From: a virus
Length of the DNA stretch: 37,983 bases
Direction: 5' to 3' (one strand)
Virus record (IMG/VR): IMGVR_UViG_3300019762_000004
Span: 1 to 37,983 of that record
Position 1 is the first letter of the stretch. Every line of letters starts with the position of its first letter. A program made the position numbers and the translations under genes. A model generated the notes under the pieces. That model did no database searches. It saw only the letters and a list, made by a program, of their open reading frames with translations, and had not been told where the DNA came from. Below are positions 36,272 through 37,983 of the stretch, one piece after another.

Positions 36272-37646
36272 TTTAGGTGCTAAATATGACGCTATTGTAG
36301 AAATAGGTGGCAGATATTCAGCCAAATCATATAATAGTCAGATTGAAGAAGCTGTAAATCTTGCAAGTAAAGAAAGTTACAAGCTATTAATCATACAAGA
36401 CTTAGACAAAGGTGGATCAGATGGTTATTATGCTGGTCTAGTTGATAAGATTGAACAGTTTGAACATACACCAGCTTATAATATTTCTCCATCATCTACA
36501 AAGATAGTTAATAAAATAAATGGGAATACTGTCCTGTTTAGAGGTTACAAAACTGATCAACAGAAAAAAGATGTTAAAAACATTGACCAGGTAACCAAAA
36601 TAGTTGTTGAAGAAGGTGAGTGGGTAGAATTTGATGATTTTCTAGCATTGATTCAACAGTTGAGAGGTAAAGTGCAAGAAGATAGACGCCTTGATATATT
36701 ACTAAACCCAGTTAACGAGTATTGCTTCGCTAACGAAAAGCTAGTACAAGGCACACCTGATGAAGTATTTGAATACTTCCCGAATAGTAAAAGGCCTAAA
36801 GTATTTGAAAAGCATTTCACCATAGGTGATAGTGATTTAACAATCAAGGTATTAGTAGTGTTATCGACACACTTTGATAATCCGTATCTAACAGACATAC
36901 AAAGAGCAGCTATTGAGATATATCGAGATACTGACCCAGAGAAGTATAAACAATTAGGTGAAGCTAGGTTTATTAAGTCAGGTGGATCATTCTTCAGTGA
37001 GTTCGACAAGGATGTTCATGTATGCAGATATTTTGAGCCACCTCAACACTGGCGAAGATACTTTGTAATGGATTATGGGCTTGATATGCTAGCTGGCTAT
37101 TGGGTAGCCATAGACGACCATAACAAGGCATGGTTCTACAGAGAAGTACATCAAAGTGACTTAATCATATCAAAGGCAGCTGAAAAGGTTAGATCAATGA
37201 CAACTAGGCAAGAAAACATATACCAATACTTAGCTCCGATAGATTTATGGAATCGTAGACAAGAGACTGGAAAGAGTGCGTCAGAGATATTTCAAGAAAA
37301 CGGCATATATCTAGCACAGGCTAATAACAATAGGATAGATGGTTGGCTAGATGTTAAAGAGTGGTTATCACCTTACGAGGATGAACAGGGCATAATGACA
37401 GCTAATGTGCAGATAACAGATAATTGCGAGAATCTCATTAGATGTTTAAGCCAAGTCAAGAAGGATGAAAAGAAACCTAATGATGTAGCGAAAGAACCAC
37501 ACGAATTAACTCATGCACCTGATGCATTTAGATATTTCTTTGCTGGTAGACCATACGCACATAGACCTAATAAGAAGAAACCAGTTGATAATATAAATAA
37601 GTTTGTTGCTAAACCTAAAACAGGAGGAGGACATTTGACATGGTAA
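36216..37646 (+). CDS. terL: Terminase large subunit
   Basis: This 476-residue ATPase-nuclease packages DNA through the portal. The ATPase Walker A is GGRYSAKS (31-38), with Ala in place of the usual Gly, common in this subfamily; Walker B is KIVVEEGEW. The C-terminal nuclease shows VMDYGLDMLAGYWVAIDD and the final HAPDAFRYFF. The layout fits Terminase_3/TerL types. The start ATG 36216 lies inside the end of the HNH gene. ATPase motifs look intact, so the HNH gene has not disrupted terL. Confidence 0.93.
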   Translation: MEAHLEKTIRITPLYFDYILGAKYDAIVEIGGRYSAKSYNSQIEEAVNLASKESYKLLIIQDLDKGGSDGYYAGLVDKIEQFEHTPAYNISPSSTKIVNKINGNTVLFRGYKTDQQKKDVKNIDQVTKIVVEEGEWVEFDDFLALIQQLRGKVQEDRRLDILLNPVNEYCFANEKLVQGTPDEVFEYFPNSKRPKVFEKHFTIGDSDLTIKVLVVLSTHFDNPYLTDIQRAAIEIYRDTDPEKYKQLGEARFIKSGGSFFSEFDKDVHVCRYFEPPQHWRRYFVMDYGLDMLAGYWVAIDDHNKAWFYREVHQSDLIISKAAEKVRSMTTRQENIYQYLAPIDLWNRRQETGKSASEIFQENGIYLAQANNNRIDGWLDVKEWLSPYEDEQGIMTANVQITDNCENLIRCLSQVKKDEKKPNDVAKEPHELTHAPDAFRYFFAGRPYAHRPNKKKPVDNINKFVAKPKTGGGHLTW

Positions 37647-37822
37647 AAGGCTTAACTGATAAGTTGGTAAGCATACTAGAGGATAGGCGAGACAGCCTAA
37701 GTGGTGAGGATATTAAGCATATAGTTGAGTCTATACAGTTATCAGAGTCATTAGTAACCGTAGAACTCGATCCAAAGGCTAAGACACCAGAAAAGATTAT
37801 GAAGGAATGGATGGGTGAGTAG
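37640..37822 (+). CDS. Small helical protein between terL and portal (60 aa)
   Basis: It overlaps the terL stop (ATGGTAA) and ends one base before the portal start, so all three are coupled. The sequence (DKLVSILEDRRDSLSGEDIK; TPEKIMKEWMGE) is helical and acidic. Its place suggests a packaging-motor accessory, but no family is known to me. Confidence 0.6.
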   Translation: MVKGLTDKLVSILEDRRDSLSGEDIKHIVESIQLSESLVTVELDPKAKTPEKIMKEWMGE

Positions 37823-37983
37823 ATGAAGATTAAAAAAGACCCAGGGAGCATATACCAAGAATACCTAAATGATATTGACTACAAGACAACAATGGGGTTT
37901 GTTGCTAAATGGCCAGAGTTTACAAGGTTTATTGAGGGCAAGCAGTGGCCACCACCAACAGAAGATACTAAATATATGCCAAG
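37823..37983 (+). CDS. Portal protein, 5' portion
   Basis: ATG 37823 starts on the base after the preceding stop. The frame reads MKIKKDPGSIYQEYLNDIDY and runs off the end in phase with the copy at position 1, so this is the authentic N-terminus of the portal (first 23 residues missing from the first ATG in the left copy). Confidence 0.9.
   Translation, partial: MKIKKDPGSIYQEYLNDIDYKTTMGFVAKWPEFTRFIEGKQWPPPTEDTKYMP
37861..37983. repeat. Terminal direct repeat, right copy
   Basis: Identical to positions 1-123. It shows that the sequence closes on itself within the portal gene. Confidence 0.95.

Noticed and set aside
1-37983. Integrase, attachment sites, partition genes, tRNAs, CRISPR arrays, insertion sequences
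   Set aside because: I looked for all of these. No tyrosine or serine recombinase motif, ParA/ParM-like protein, tRNA-like cloverleaf, spaced repeat array or transposase was found.

Overview
The window is the complete, AT-rich genome of a Gram-positive (Bacillota, probably Clostridia-like) virus. The first 123 bases are repeated exactly at the end, so the unit is best read as a 37,860-bp circle (or circularly permuted molecule) opened inside the portal gene. Host clues are the strong AGGAGG-type ribosome binding sites, a RepA_N plasmid initiator, an amidase with a C-terminal SLH-like repeat, and Gram-positive phage families (DUF1351, a DUF1071-type annealing protein, a DUF3268 zinc finger, YopX). 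I see no integrase, transposase or serine recombinase. With the RepA_N initiator this suggests a phage-plasmid: a virus that can persist as a replicon instead of integrating.

Layout. (1) About 34.9-37.9 kb and 1-16.6 kb, all on +: a P22-like short-tailed (podovirus) virion module. The order is terS, an HNH endonuclease gene, terL, portal, scaffold, HK97-fold coat, decoration or fibre-type proteins, gp4-like adaptor, gp10-like tail hub, tail fibre, and two large coiled-coil or amphipathic internal (ejection) proteins. A lysis cassette follows: small membrane proteins, an XhlA-like protein, an anchored ComEA-like helix-hairpin-helix protein, an amidase and a holin. There is no tape measure or tail-tube gene. 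(2) 16.6-19.0 kb, on -: the plasmid block, with the RepA_N initiator followed by small accessory genes, several Cys-rich. It contains a possible antisense-RNA/mini-ORF pair. (3) 19.1-25.0 kb, on +: early genes starting with an AbrB/MazE-like small protein that is divergent from repA, then the recombination set (DUF1351, annealing protein, PD-(D/E)XK resolvase-like, HNH-like). (4) 25.1-27.3 kb: an XRE repressor with an operator over its promoter, a DnaD-type replisome organizer carrying an 11-bp iteron array, and a DnaB-like helicase. This is a second, phage-type replication system. (5) 27.4-34.3 kb: accessory genes including YopX, two cytosine-methyltransferase-fold proteins, a MazG-like protein, a Rha regulator, and an Acb2/Tad1-family protein likely to counter CBASS or Thoeris defence. 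(6) 34.3-34.9 kb, on -: a three-gene operon ending in a possible ribbon-helix-helix protein, divergent from the late promoter.

How it may work together. RepA_N would maintain the quiescent replicon while the XRE, Rha, AbrB-like and RHH-like proteins control the divergent promoters. On induction the DnaD-type/DnaB pair would fire the iteron origin, recombination functions would process the DNA, and the late promoter ahead of terS would drive packaging, capsid and lysis genes. Two candidate small RNAs, 16594-16668 and 18218-18299, each have promoter- and terminator-like signals and no annotated role. No stretch longer than 300 bases lacks a gene.
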